DNA of 64,000 nt from assembly GCA_020636905.1 (NCBI GenBank), contig JACJWX010000001.1:124001-188000 (forward strand), written 5' to 3'. This DNA is from Actinomycetota bacterium. Its GTDB lineage: Bacteria > Actinomycetota > Thermoleophilia > Miltoncostaeales > Miltoncostaeaceae. This document shows positions 25,523 through 32,735 of the stretch, one piece after another. Position 1 is the stretch's first letter. Every line of letters begins with the position of its first letter. Position numbers and translations under genes: made by a program. The notes below the pieces were generated by a model that worked only from the letters and a program-made list of their open reading frames with translations, had not been told where the DNA came from and did not search any database.

Positions 25523-26701
25523 ATGCGGCTCCCCGCGGTCCTCGTCCAGAACTCCGCCTTTCGCGCACTGTGGCTGTCACGCGTGATCTCGTTCGCCGGA
25601 GACGGGGCCGCCTCGGTGGCGCTGGTGTTGCTGGCGGCCGACGCCGCGGGGCCGGCGGGCGTGAGCCTGCTGCTGCTCGCGCAGGCGGTCCCGAGGTTCT
25701 TCGGTCCGGTGGCCGGCGCCGTGGTGGACCGGGTCGACCAGCGGCGGCTGATGCGGCTGTGCGAACTGGGCCAGCTTGGACTCGTCGCCGTGATCGCGGT
25801 GACGCTGCCACCGTTTCCGGTGGTCCTCGCGCTCGCCGCAGGAATGAGCGTGCTCGTGACGCTGTTCACCCCGGCCGGGCGCAGTTCGGTACCCGCGCTG
25901 GTCGCGTCTGATCAGCGCCTTTCCGCAAACGCGCTCCTGGGTCTTGCGCACAACCTCGAGCTGGCGCTGGGCGGTCTGCTCGGGGGCGCGCTCGTCGCCG
26001 CGGTGGGGGTTCGCGGTGCCCTCACCCTCGACGCCGCGACCTTCGCGGTGTCGGCGCTGCTCCTTGTGTTTGTCCCCCGTCTCCCGCCGCACGAGGGCCA
26101 TCGCGCCGAAGCGTTCTTCGCGACGGTGCGGGGCGGGCTGGTCTACGCTCGCACGGCGCCGGTGGTGCGAACGCTGGCGATCGCCATCTTCGTGATCGTC
26201 GCGCTCGCCGGCATCGACAACGTGGCGCTGGTGTTCGTCGCCCGCGAGACGCTCGGCGCGGGGCCGGACGGCTACGGCATCCTGGTGGCCGGGTTCGGCG
26301 TGGGGATGATCCTCGCGGCCGGAGCGCTGGTGTTCCGACGCCGCCCGCTCGACCCGGTCCGGCTCACGGTGATCGCCACCGGCCTGTCCGGGATCGGCAA
26401 CCTCGCCACGGGGCTGGCGCCGAACGTCGCGGCCGGTGCGGCGGCGCAGGGGGTGGGCGGTGTCGGCAACGGATTCCAGAACGTGGCCACCGACACGCTG
26501 CTCCAGGAGCGGGTGCCACGCGAGATGCTGGGCCGCGTCTTCGGACTCATCGGGACGGCCGCCCAGGTCGGCCAGGTCGCGGCCCTGGCGATTGCGGCCG
26601 TCGCGCTGGAGTTCTTTTCTCCGCGCGCGGTGTTCGTGGTCAGCGGCGCCGCCATCCTCGTCGTCACAGGACTCCTCGGTCGCATGCTCTCGCGGGCCTG
26701 A
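25523..26701 (+). CDS. MFS transporter (multidrug/enterobactin exporter-like)
   Basis: Integral membrane transporter of 392 residues with about 12 helices. The cytoplasmic loop between helices 2 and 3 carries VAGAVVDRVDQRRLM, the equivalent of the MFS motif A, and the second half has the matching layout (GILVAGFGVGMILAAG). This group (MFS_3-like) includes exporters of antibiotics and siderophores. ATG at 25523 places the first helix at residues 10-30. The gene is convergent with the stress-protein pair. Substrate unknown. Confidence 0.88.
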   Translation: MRLPAVLVQNSAFRALWLSRVISFAGDGAASVALVLLAADAAGPAGVSLLLLAQAVPRFFGPVAGAVVDRVDQRRLMRLCELGQLGLVAVIAVTLPPFPVVLALAAGMSVLVTLFTPAGRSSVPALVASDQRLSANALLGLAHNLELALGGLLGGALVAAVGVRGALTLDAATFAVSALLLVFVPRLPPHEGHRAEAFFATVRGGLVYARTAPVVRTLAIAIFVIVALAGIDNVALVFVARETLGAGPDGYGILVAGFGVGMILAAGALVFRRRPLDPVRLTVIATGLSGIGNLATGLAPNVAAGAAAQGVGGVGNGFQNVATDTLLQERVPREMLGRVFGLIGTAAQVGQVAALAIAAVALEFFSPRAVFVVSGAAILVVTGLLGRMLSRA

Positions 26702-26725
26702 GCCCGGCCGCCGGCGACCGGGGCT
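26701..26725. terminator. Possible hairpin terminator between convergent MFS and stress-protein genes
   Basis: AGCCCGG at 26701-26707 pairs with CCGGGGCT at 26718-26725 with one bulged base and a loop of about 10 bases. It lies in the 30-base gap between the two stop codons. Confidence 0.4.
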
Positions 26726-26731
26726 CGTACG

Positions 26732-27178
26732 TCAGGACTCGCCGTCCTCGGCCGTTTCGGGATGGACCAGAAGCACCGCGCACCGTGCGTGGTAGGCGAC
26801 GTAGGCCGCGAAGCCCCCGAGCATCGCCCGCGAGACGATGCCCCGATGCGCCGCGGCGACCATGAGGTCGGCACCCGCCTCTTCCGCGTATTCGCAGGCC
26901 GCGCGCGGGGGGTAGCCGTCCAGCAGCACCGCTTCGGCATCCGGGAACTCCGCCGCGCGGTCGTACAGCCACCGCTGCGCCTCGACGTACAGATCGACCG
27001 GATCCGGGATGTAGCCGTACGGGCCGGTGATCAGCAGCCGGGGCCGCGGTGCGACGTGGACGATGTCGAGTTTGCCCGGTCCGAGCGCGCGAAGCCTGAC
27101 GGCCTCCTGCAGCGCCGGCTCCGAGGCGGGATCGTCGTCGATGCAGACGACGATGTGGTCATACGGTGCGGTGCTCAT
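26732..27178 (-). CDS. Universal stress protein (UspA family), copy 2
   Basis: Single-domain UspA protein of 148 residues. It begins YDHIVVCIDDDPASEPALQEA and ends with GADLMVAAAHRGIVSRAMLGG and CAVLLVHPE, the usual layout of the nucleotide-binding fold. It is about three-quarters identical to the next gene, a tandem duplicate 50 bases upstream in transcription order. The usual G-S in the ATP-binding loop is replaced by GGFAAYV in both copies. Function: general stress response, by family. Confidence 0.9.
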   Translation of the reverse strand: MSTAPYDHIVVCIDDDPASEPALQEAVRLRALGPGKLDIVHVAPRPRLLITGPYGYIPDPVDLYVEAQRWLYDRAAEFPDAEAVLLDGYPPRAACEYAEEAGADLMVAAAHRGIVSRAMLGGFAAYVAYHARCAVLLVHPETAEDGES

Positions 27179-27230
27179 GATGCTCCCTTCGTGGGTGCGG
27201 ACGTTCCGGGCGGCCCGGTTCCGGCAACCG

Positions 27231-27689
27231 TCAGCCCGCCTCGGCCGACTCCTGATCCACCTCCTCGGCCGGCCGTACCAGCAGCACGGCGCACGGAGCG
27301 TGGTACGCGACATACGCCGCGAATCCACCCAGCATGGCGCGCGACACGATCCCGCGATGGGCGGCGGCCACGATCAGGTCGGCTCCCACCTGTTCGGCGT
27401 ACTCGCACGTGGCGCGCGGGGGATAGCCCTCGAGCATGACCGGGCTGCCCGATGGGACCTCGGCGGCACGCTCGCGGAGCCACCGCTGCGCCTCGCTGTA
27501 GAGGTCGACGGGGCTGGCGACGTACCCGTAGGGGCCGCTCACCAGCAGGAGCGGCCGAGGTGCGACATGGACGATGTCCAGCTTGCCCGGTCCGAGTGCC
27601 CGAAGCCGTACCGCCTCTTCGAGCGCTCGATCGGAGGCCGCGTCGTCGTCGATGCAGGCGATGATGCGGTCGTACGGTGCGGTGGTCAT
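27231..27689 (-). CDS. Universal stress protein (UspA family), copy 1
   Basis: UspA protein of 152 residues, the first gene of a tandem pair. A very strong ribosome site (AGGAGG) precedes ATG 27689. It contains YDRIIACIDDDAASDRALEEA and GADLIVAAAHRGIVSRAMLGG, nearly the same as copy 2. Differences concentrate in the middle loop (residues 70-95) and the tail. Both copies lack cysteines at the nucleotide loop. Probably cotranscribed with copy 2. Confidence 0.9.
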   Translation of the reverse strand: MTTAPYDRIIACIDDDAASDRALEEAVRLRALGPGKLDIVHVAPRPLLLVSGPYGYVASPVDLYSEAQRWLRERAAEVPSGSPVMLEGYPPRATCEYAEQVGADLIVAAAHRGIVSRAMLGGFAAYVAYHAPCAVLLVRPAEEVDQESAEAG

Positions 27690-27765
27690 GAACGCCTCCT
27701 TCTTGCGGCGTGACCATGCGCTGCACATCGACCCTAGCTCGCCGACCCCCGGATGTCGTCGGGGC

Positions 27766-27781
27766 GCCCCCTCATCGGGGC
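27766..27781 (-). terminator. Weak hairpin after the DUF1918-flavin reductase gene
   Basis: GCCCC at 27766-27770 and GGGGC at 27777-27781 with a 6-base loop lie 14 bases past the minus-strand stop at 27795 and upstream of the stress-protein start. Confidence 0.3.
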
Positions 27782-27794
27782 TGCACCTTCCCCG

Positions 27795-28610
27795 CTAGCG
27801 GGAAAATCCCACCGGGTAGGGCAGCGAGAAGCTGCGATCGATCGAGGCGTGCCGACCCGGATGGAGGTATGCCAGCAGGGGGGCCTCGTGGATGAGGTCC
27901 GCGTCGTCGCGGTCGTTGCGCCGCAGCGCGGGTTCGTCGACGTGGGCGGCCACGACCCGGCCCACGATGAGCGCCCCGTCGCCGAACCCGTCGACGATCC
28001 GATCGAGTTCGCACTCCAGCTGGGCCATGCTGTCGGCGACCAGCACCCCGTCCACCACCCGTGCCGGCACGGTCGCGAGCGCGGTGAGCGCCAACTTGGC
28101 CTTCGCGTCGTCGCGCGGCGAGGCCGAGAGGCTCACGTCCAGGATCTGCTCGGGGTAGGGGAAGCTGACCGTGAAGGCCCCGGTCCGCTCGGCGTTGCGA
28201 TACGTGGCGTGGCGCGGCGTGCAAACGAATCCGTAGTGGCCCTCCCAGCCGATCGGCATGGCCATGTGCTTCGGTGCCAGGTCGTGGCCGTCGCCCTCCA
28301 GGGTGCCCACGATCACCAGCGGCGCGACCATGAAGAATCGCTCCCACAGGCCACCGTCCACCTCCACGTCCACGGGGTGATGGCGCGGTCTCCGGCGGGT
28401 CGCCGCGGGTGTCGCTCCCACACGCTCGTGGTGGACGACGTGTGCGTCGGTCCCCGGATAGAACCGGCTCTCGCGTCCGTCGTCGGCCCACCGCACCACC
28501 CAGGGCGGGTCACCGTCGGGGCCGAGCGCCTCGATGACCTCGGCGTCGCGGTCGTGCTCGCCCACGTGGTGGTGGCGGATCACCAGGCGGTCGCCAGGGC
28601 TGGCCTTCAT
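27795..28610 (-). CDS. DUF1918 domain fused to a flavin reductase-like domain
   Basis: Protein of 271 residues with two parts. Residues 1-62 form a DUF1918 small barrel (KASPGDRLVIRHHHVGEHDRD, then PPWVVRWADD and FYPGTDAHVVHH). Residues 80-271 resemble the FMN-binding flavin reductase-like split barrel: RFFMVAPLVIVGTLEGDG at the start, FVCTPRHATYRN, the proton-relay-like GAFTVSFPYPEQILDVS, and later AQLECELDRIVDGFGDGALIVGRVVAAHV. AAGGAGGGACG precedes ATG 28610, so the fusion is a single, well-translated protein. The joining of these domains is unusual. Flavin use is inferred from the second domain. Confidence 0.8.
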   Translation of the reverse strand: MKASPGDRLVIRHHHVGEHDRDAEVIEALGPDGDPPWVVRWADDGRESRFYPGTDAHVVHHERVGATPAATRRRPRHHPVDVEVDGGLWERFFMVAPLVIVGTLEGDGHDLAPKHMAMPIGWEGHYGFVCTPRHATYRNAERTGAFTVSFPYPEQILDVSLSASPRDDAKAKLALTALATVPARVVDGVLVADSMAQLECELDRIVDGFGDGALIVGRVVAAHVDEPALRRNDRDDADLIHEAPLLAYLHPGRHASIDRSFSLPYPVGFSR

Positions 28611-28763
28611 CGTCCCTCCTTGCCGTGCCACCTTCGTCGATCCTCCGCCCGGAGGCGCCTCCAAGCATCGGTGACCCGGCGGAGCACGGGAACGTAGTTT
28701 CCCGTGTCCCCGGGGAGGCCCGACCCCATCGCGCGGCCGGGCCGATTGGAGGACCCTTGGAGA

Positions 28764-29963
28764 ATGAGTGGGCGCGCGTGGGACTCCGGTGCTGCGGCGG
28801 TCGCGAAGGCGTCGGCCCCAGCGCTCCTGGGCTGGCTGCGGGCCCGTGAATCCGAGATGGTCTCACTGCTGCTCGGACTGGCGCGTGCGGAGTCCCCGTC
28901 GGACGATCCGGCGGCCCAGACGGACGTCCACGCACGCATCGCCGCGGAGCTGGTTCAGCTCGGCCATCGGGTGCACGCGCCGGAAACGCCCACGGGAGGA
29001 CGCCACCTCATCAGCGTCCCCGTGCAACGTCCGCGCGGCGCTCGGGCGCAACTGCTCGTCGGGCACCTCGACACGGTCTGGCCCGTGGGAACCCTCGATC
29101 GGATGCCGGCGACCGTTGGCGACGGGGTCGTCCGGGGTCCGGGCGTCTACGACATGAAGGCGGGGATCGTGCAGGGGCTGTTCGCGCTGCGCGCCCTGCG
29201 GCAGTTCGGTCTCGAACCGCCTGCGGTTCCCGTGGTGCTGGTGGTCTGTGATGAGGAGGTCGGGAGCCGCGATGGCGCCCGTCACGTCCTGCGTCTGGCG
29301 CGCCGGGCCGTGCGCGCGTTCGTGTTGGAGCCGTCCTTCGGACCCGCTGGCGCGCTCAAGACGCGCCGCAAGTCGGTGGGGCGGTTCCAGCTGGTCGTCC
29401 ACGGGCGGGCCGCCCACGCGGGGATCGAACCGGAACGTGGCATCAGCGCCATCCAGGAACTCTCGCGCCAGATCCAGGCGCTGTTTGAGCTGAACGATCC
29501 CGAACGTGGCGTGACGGTCAACGTCGGCACCATCGACGGCGGACTGCGCGCGAACGTGGTCGCGCCCGAAGCCCGTGCCACCGTCGAGGCCCGCGTGCCC
29601 ACCGATGCCGACGGCGCGCGCATCGAGGCGGCGATCCTCGGTCTCCAGCCGGAGCTGCCGGGGGTCCGGCTGGAGGTGGCCGGCGGATTCGGACGCCCCG
29701 CGCTCGAGGCGACGCCGCGCAACGCGCGTCTGTGGGAACGGGCCGCCGCGCACGCCGCGGCCCTCGGTCTGGACCTCGACCAGGCGGCCGTCGGCGGCGC
29801 GTCCGACGGCAACACGACCAGTGCGTACACCGCCACCCTCGACGGCCTCGGTGCCGTTGGGGACGGCGCCCACGCCGCCCACGAGCAGGTCGTCGCCGCG
29901 GCGATGGCCGAGCGTGCCGCCCTGCTCACCCTGCTCCTGATGGATCCGGTGGAGGAACCATGA
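28764..29963 (+). CDS. M20-family metallopeptidase (glutamate carboxypeptidase-like)
   Basis: Zinc-dependent amidohydrolase of 399 residues. Metal and catalytic residues sit in LLVGHLDTVWPVG, GVYDMKAGIVQG and VCDEEVGSRDGA (the Glu-Glu pair), and the last ligand is in GDGAHAAHEQV near the C-terminus. A dimerisation lid domain lies at about residues 190-300, beginning RFQLVVHGRAAHAG. The family removes glutamate or small acyl groups from peptides. ATG at 28764 is used; longer starts add unmatched residues. The TGA overlaps the ATG of the P-loop protein, so the two are translated together and probably act in one pathway. Confidence 0.9.
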   Translation: MSGRAWDSGAAAVAKASAPALLGWLRARESEMVSLLLGLARAESPSDDPAAQTDVHARIAAELVQLGHRVHAPETPTGGRHLISVPVQRPRGARAQLLVGHLDTVWPVGTLDRMPATVGDGVVRGPGVYDMKAGIVQGLFALRALRQFGLEPPAVPVVLVVCDEEVGSRDGARHVLRLARRAVRAFVLEPSFGPAGALKTRRKSVGRFQLVVHGRAAHAGIEPERGISAIQELSRQIQALFELNDPERGVTVNVGTIDGGLRANVVAPEARATVEARVPTDADGARIEAAILGLQPELPGVRLEVAGGFGRPALEATPRNARLWERAAAHAAALGLDLDQAAVGGASDGNTTSAYTATLDGLGAVGDGAHAAHEQVVAAAMAERAALLTLLLMDPVEEP

Positions 29964-31003
29964 GGCTCACCCGCACCAGCGTCACCCGTATCGTCGACTT
30001 CTCGGGGCATGCGCTCGGCACCGAAGCGGTACCGCGCACGGACTGGTCCGACGGCGACTACGTCGTGGCCGAGGTGATTGACGGTGGCGTGCCCTCCTGG
30101 CACGTCGAGTCGCCATCCGGTCGCGCGGTGTCGGTCGGATGCGGAGACCTGGTGGTCGGGGCGCTGGGGGTGCGACGGGCGACCCTCGAGGCGGTGGGCG
30201 ACTGGCGTGACGTCGGCGACGACCTCGAGATGAGCACGCTCACGCGCGGCGGAGTCTTCGGGCGGTGCACCTCGGTGAGCCACATCGTCCGCCCGCAGCT
30301 CATCCCGCTGCGCTACCGGGGGCACCTGACGCTGGACGGCCGCGGAGCGGTGATGTCGGACCACGGGTTGCCGGCGGTTCACGGCCCGTTGACGCTTCCC
30401 CCCGTCATCCTGCTCATCGGGACATCGATGAGCAGCGGCAAGACCACGGCCGGCGTCGCGATCACCCGGGTGCTGAGCCGCCGCGGACTTCGCGTCGGGG
30501 CCGTGAAGCTCACCGGGATCGGGCGCTACGCGGACATCCTGGCGATGCGCGACGCCGGCGCGTGCGCCATCGCCGACTTCGTGGACGCGGGCCTGCCATC
30601 GACTGTCGCGTCAGAGCCGGTCGTCACCGACGCCGCGCGGCGTGTGCTGGCGCACGTCGCCGGGCAGAAGGTCGACGTGGTCGTGGTTGAAGCCGGCGCG
30701 TCGCCGCTCGAGCCGTACCGCGGCGATCTGGCGGTACGCGTGGTCTGGGGCGACACCGCGCTTGTGGTGCTCGCGGCCTCCGACCCGTACGCCGTCGCCG
30801 GTGTCGCCGCGGCGTTCGACATCCGACCGGACCTCGTCACCGGCCGTGCCGCGGGGACGAGCGCGGGCGTCGAACTCGTGCGCCGTGTGGCCGACGTGGA
30901 GGCCCTCGACGTGGTCGACCCTGCGTCGCAGGCGCGGCTCGGTGAGATCCTCGATCGGGCGCTCGAGCTCGAGGCCAGGCAGCGGTCGCACGAGCGCGTG
31001 TAG
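29960..31003 (+). CDS. P-loop NTPase, DUF1611/DgcN-like
   Basis: Protein of 347 residues. The N-terminal 145 residues form an uncharacterised beta-rich part (CTSVSHIVRPQLIPLRYRGH). The second part carries a P-loop LLIGTSMSSGKTTAGVAITR (about residues 152-171), then VGAVKLTG, DIRPDLVTGRAAG, and a DADFVDAGL-like segment CAIADFVDAGLPST. This order resembles DUF1611 proteins, such as the D-glutamate N-acetyltransferase DgcN, but the similarity is judged by eye and may be general to MobB/CobB-type P-loop proteins. GGAGGAACC precedes the ATG and the start overlaps the M20 stop. Confidence 0.65.
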   Translation: MRLTRTSVTRIVDFSGHALGTEAVPRTDWSDGDYVVAEVIDGGVPSWHVESPSGRAVSVGCGDLVVGALGVRRATLEAVGDWRDVGDDLEMSTLTRGGVFGRCTSVSHIVRPQLIPLRYRGHLTLDGRGAVMSDHGLPAVHGPLTLPPVILLIGTSMSSGKTTAGVAITRVLSRRGLRVGAVKLTGIGRYADILAMRDAGACAIADFVDAGLPSTVASEPVVTDAARRVLAHVAGQKVDVVVVEAGASPLEPYRGDLAVRVVWGDTALVVLAASDPYAVAGVAAAFDIRPDLVTGRAAGTSAGVELVRRVADVEALDVVDPASQARLGEILDRALELEARQRSHERV

Positions 31004-31016
31004 CGCTCGGCGGCCG

Positions 31017-31648
31017 TCAGTCCAGGAGCTGCGGGAGCCAGTCCGTGACCGCGACGCCGACGGCGCCCGCAGCCCGTCGCAGGGAATGATCGTCCGGGAC
31101 GCGAACGACGATCCGTCCGGGAACCTCGTCCGGCATCCCGAACGGATCCCGCTCACCCTGCACCACAAGCACCGGCACGGTCACCGAATCGAGCTCCGGC
31201 TGCCGGCTCGGTCGCGGCGCGGCTCCGGCACGGGCGCGCGGCTGGAGCGGGAACGCCAGGCACAGGACTCCGGCGGCGCCGGTGTCCGCGGCCGTCCGGC
31301 AGGCGACACGCGCTCCGCTCGACCGTCCGCCGGCGACGATGGGGAGGTTCGTCCCAAGGGTGGTTTTCAACGCCTCGACCACCACCCGCCAGGCGTCGTC
31401 CAGGGCGGGGGCCCGATCCGGGCCTCGTCGTCCGGCGACCCGGTACGGCTGTTCCACCCGTGCCACCGCGAGCCCCAGGGACACCGCCGCACCGGTCGCG
31501 CTTCGAGGTCGGGGGTCTCGACGCCGCCTCCGGCGCCGTGCCCCAGCACGAGCAGCCCGCGAGGCGCGTCCACCGGGAGCGTCAGGTGCGCGCGAGCGGG
31601 CCCCCTGGGGGTGGCGATCTCGAGCACGGTGTCGTCCGGGTGCGCCAT
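31017..31648 (-). pseudogene. Alpha/beta hydrolase (KANL3/Tex30-like), interrupted by a one-base frameshift
   Basis: The N-terminal part (from ATG 31648) reads DTVLEIATPRGPARAHL and GLLVLGHGAGGGVETPDLEA, which matches the oxyanion-hole strand of these hydrolases. In the neighbouring frame it continues ATGAAVSLGLAVARVEQPY, then IVAGGRSSGARVACRTA (nucleophile Ser elbow G-S-S-G) and PVLVVQGERDPFGMP and the His region PDDHSL. Adding one base near 31499 joins the parts into a complete hydrolase of about 210 residues. It may be a true frameshift or a sequencing error; the break is in the same direction as in the sugar dehydrogenase gene. Confidence 0.75.
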
Positions 31649-31761
31649 CGCGACCGACCATAGACCACGGGCACGTGTGCCGTGTCAGGCAACGCCGGCC
31701 CTGCTCCGGCGGCTGCAAACACGTCACAGCCCGGCGTCCTCGGTCCCCCGAATATCACCAA

Positions 31762-31825
31762 TCGAGGGTACTGCTCAGGCCCGGTGGCGGCTCAGATCGA
31801 TTCTGGGCCTTCGCAGTACCCTCGA
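31762..31825. repeat. Long imperfect inverted repeat between divergent genes
   Basis: Two 21-base arms (31762-31782 and 31805-31825) match at 18 positions. They share TCGAGGGTACTGC and GGCCC, separated by three mismatched bases, with a 22-base loop. It lies between the hydrolase and YdeI-like starts, so it is not a terminator for either. The local AT content is higher than around it. Confidence 0.55.
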
Positions 31826-31903
31826 ATATGCTGGGAACACTGCGTCCTTGGGCTGCTCGGTTTTCGCTCCCCGGAACAGCGCCAAGGTCACCTGACACGG
31901 CAC

Positions 31904-31909
31904 TATCAT
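31904..31909 (+). promoter_or_regulatory. Probable -10 box (TATCAT) of a leaderless transcript
   Basis: TATCAT is followed after six bases by GTG 31916. No ribosome-binding sequence is present. The same box and spacing precede pyk. Confidence 0.5.
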
Positions 31910-31915
31910 CCCGCC

Positions 31916-32527
31916 GTGGACATTCCCGCGACCGCCTCGGACCACCCGGCGACCTGGAAGTTCGAGTACCCGGTCTACCACCCCGTGGATCTGGCGGCCT
32001 GGCGGGCGTGGCTGGCGGCCAACCACGCGACCGCCCGCGGGTGCTGGGTCGTCTCCTGGCGTCGACCGAGCGGTCGAACCCCGGTCCCGTACACCGAGCT
32101 GGTGGAGGAAGCCCTGTGCTGGGGGTGGATCGACTCCACGGTCAATGTCCTCGACGAGGACCGCGGCATGCAGATGATGACGCCGCGCAAGCCGAAGAGC
32201 AGCTGGACGCGGCTCAACCGGCAGCGTGTCGCGGACATGGAAGCGCGGGGACGGATGACCGACGCCGGCCGCCGGGCCGTCGACGTGGCCAAGGCCAACG
32301 GCTGGTGGACCCTCATGGACCCGGTCGAGGACCTCATCGAACCCGACGAACTCGCGGTCGCCCTCGACGCCGTTCCGGCGGCCCGGAAGGTGTGGGACGG
32401 TTTCCCGGCGTCGGCGAGGAAGCAGATGCTGTTCTGGGTGGTGAGCGCCGCCCGCACGGACACGCGGACGATGCGCATCGCGACGATCGTCGAGCAGGCC
32501 GCCGCCGGGCGCCGCGCGGCCGGCTGA
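31916..32527 (+). CDS. YdeI/OmpD-associated family protein
   Basis: Protein of 203 residues. The family signature is clear: YTELVEEALCWGWIDSTVN (about residues 58-76), MMTPRKPKSSWTRLNRQRV, and RMTDAGRRAVDVAKANGWW, then a C-terminal helical half (ASARKQMLFWVVSAARTDTR). Members are small cytoplasmic proteins linked to polymyxin-like resistance and to bacteriocin protection, with no known enzyme activity. GTG 31916 is chosen because a -10 box precedes it by six bases; the longer open frame upstream crosses the inverted repeat. A copy of the dispersed repeat begins six bases after the stop. Confidence 0.85.
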   Translation: MDIPATASDHPATWKFEYPVYHPVDLAAWRAWLAANHATARGCWVVSWRRPSGRTPVPYTELVEEALCWGWIDSTVNVLDEDRGMQMMTPRKPKSSWTRLNRQRVADMEARGRMTDAGRRAVDVAKANGWWTLMDPVEDLIEPDELAVALDAVPAARKVWDGFPASARKQMLFWVVSAARTDTRTMRIATIVEQAAAGRRAAG

Positions 32528-32533
32528 GCGACA

Positions 32534-32735
32534 AGTGTCGTGAGTCGGAGGTTCGGGAGCGGCGTGGCGAGCGAAAACCGCGTGCAACAAGGAGGAGGTT
32601 CGGGACAATGCTGGCGGCATGGCCCGAGCCGACGACGCACCCCCCGGCGAGGCACCGGCGACCCGGGGGGCGCTGGAGGGTTGCACGTGAGTTTGCAGCC
32701 GGCAGGCTGCCGCGAAATCTCCGACTCAGGGCACT
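32534..32735 (+). repeat. Dispersed repeat, 202-bp copy
   Basis: The left end reads AGTGTCGTGAGTCGGAGG, and the right end, read on the other strand, AGTGCCCTGAGTCGGAGA, so the element has imperfect terminal inverted repeats. Its right end overlaps the TAG stop of the minus-strand secreted gene by two bases. The two ends match those of the 66-bp copy at 42102-42167, and its right end shares 17 identical bases with the copy at 18199-18337. Confidence 0.7.

Noticed and set aside
27791..27802. Palindrome CCCGCTAGCGGG at the end of the DUF1918-flavin reductase gene
   Set aside because: It has no loop for a hairpin, overlaps the stop codon and is the sort of GC palindrome expected by chance here.
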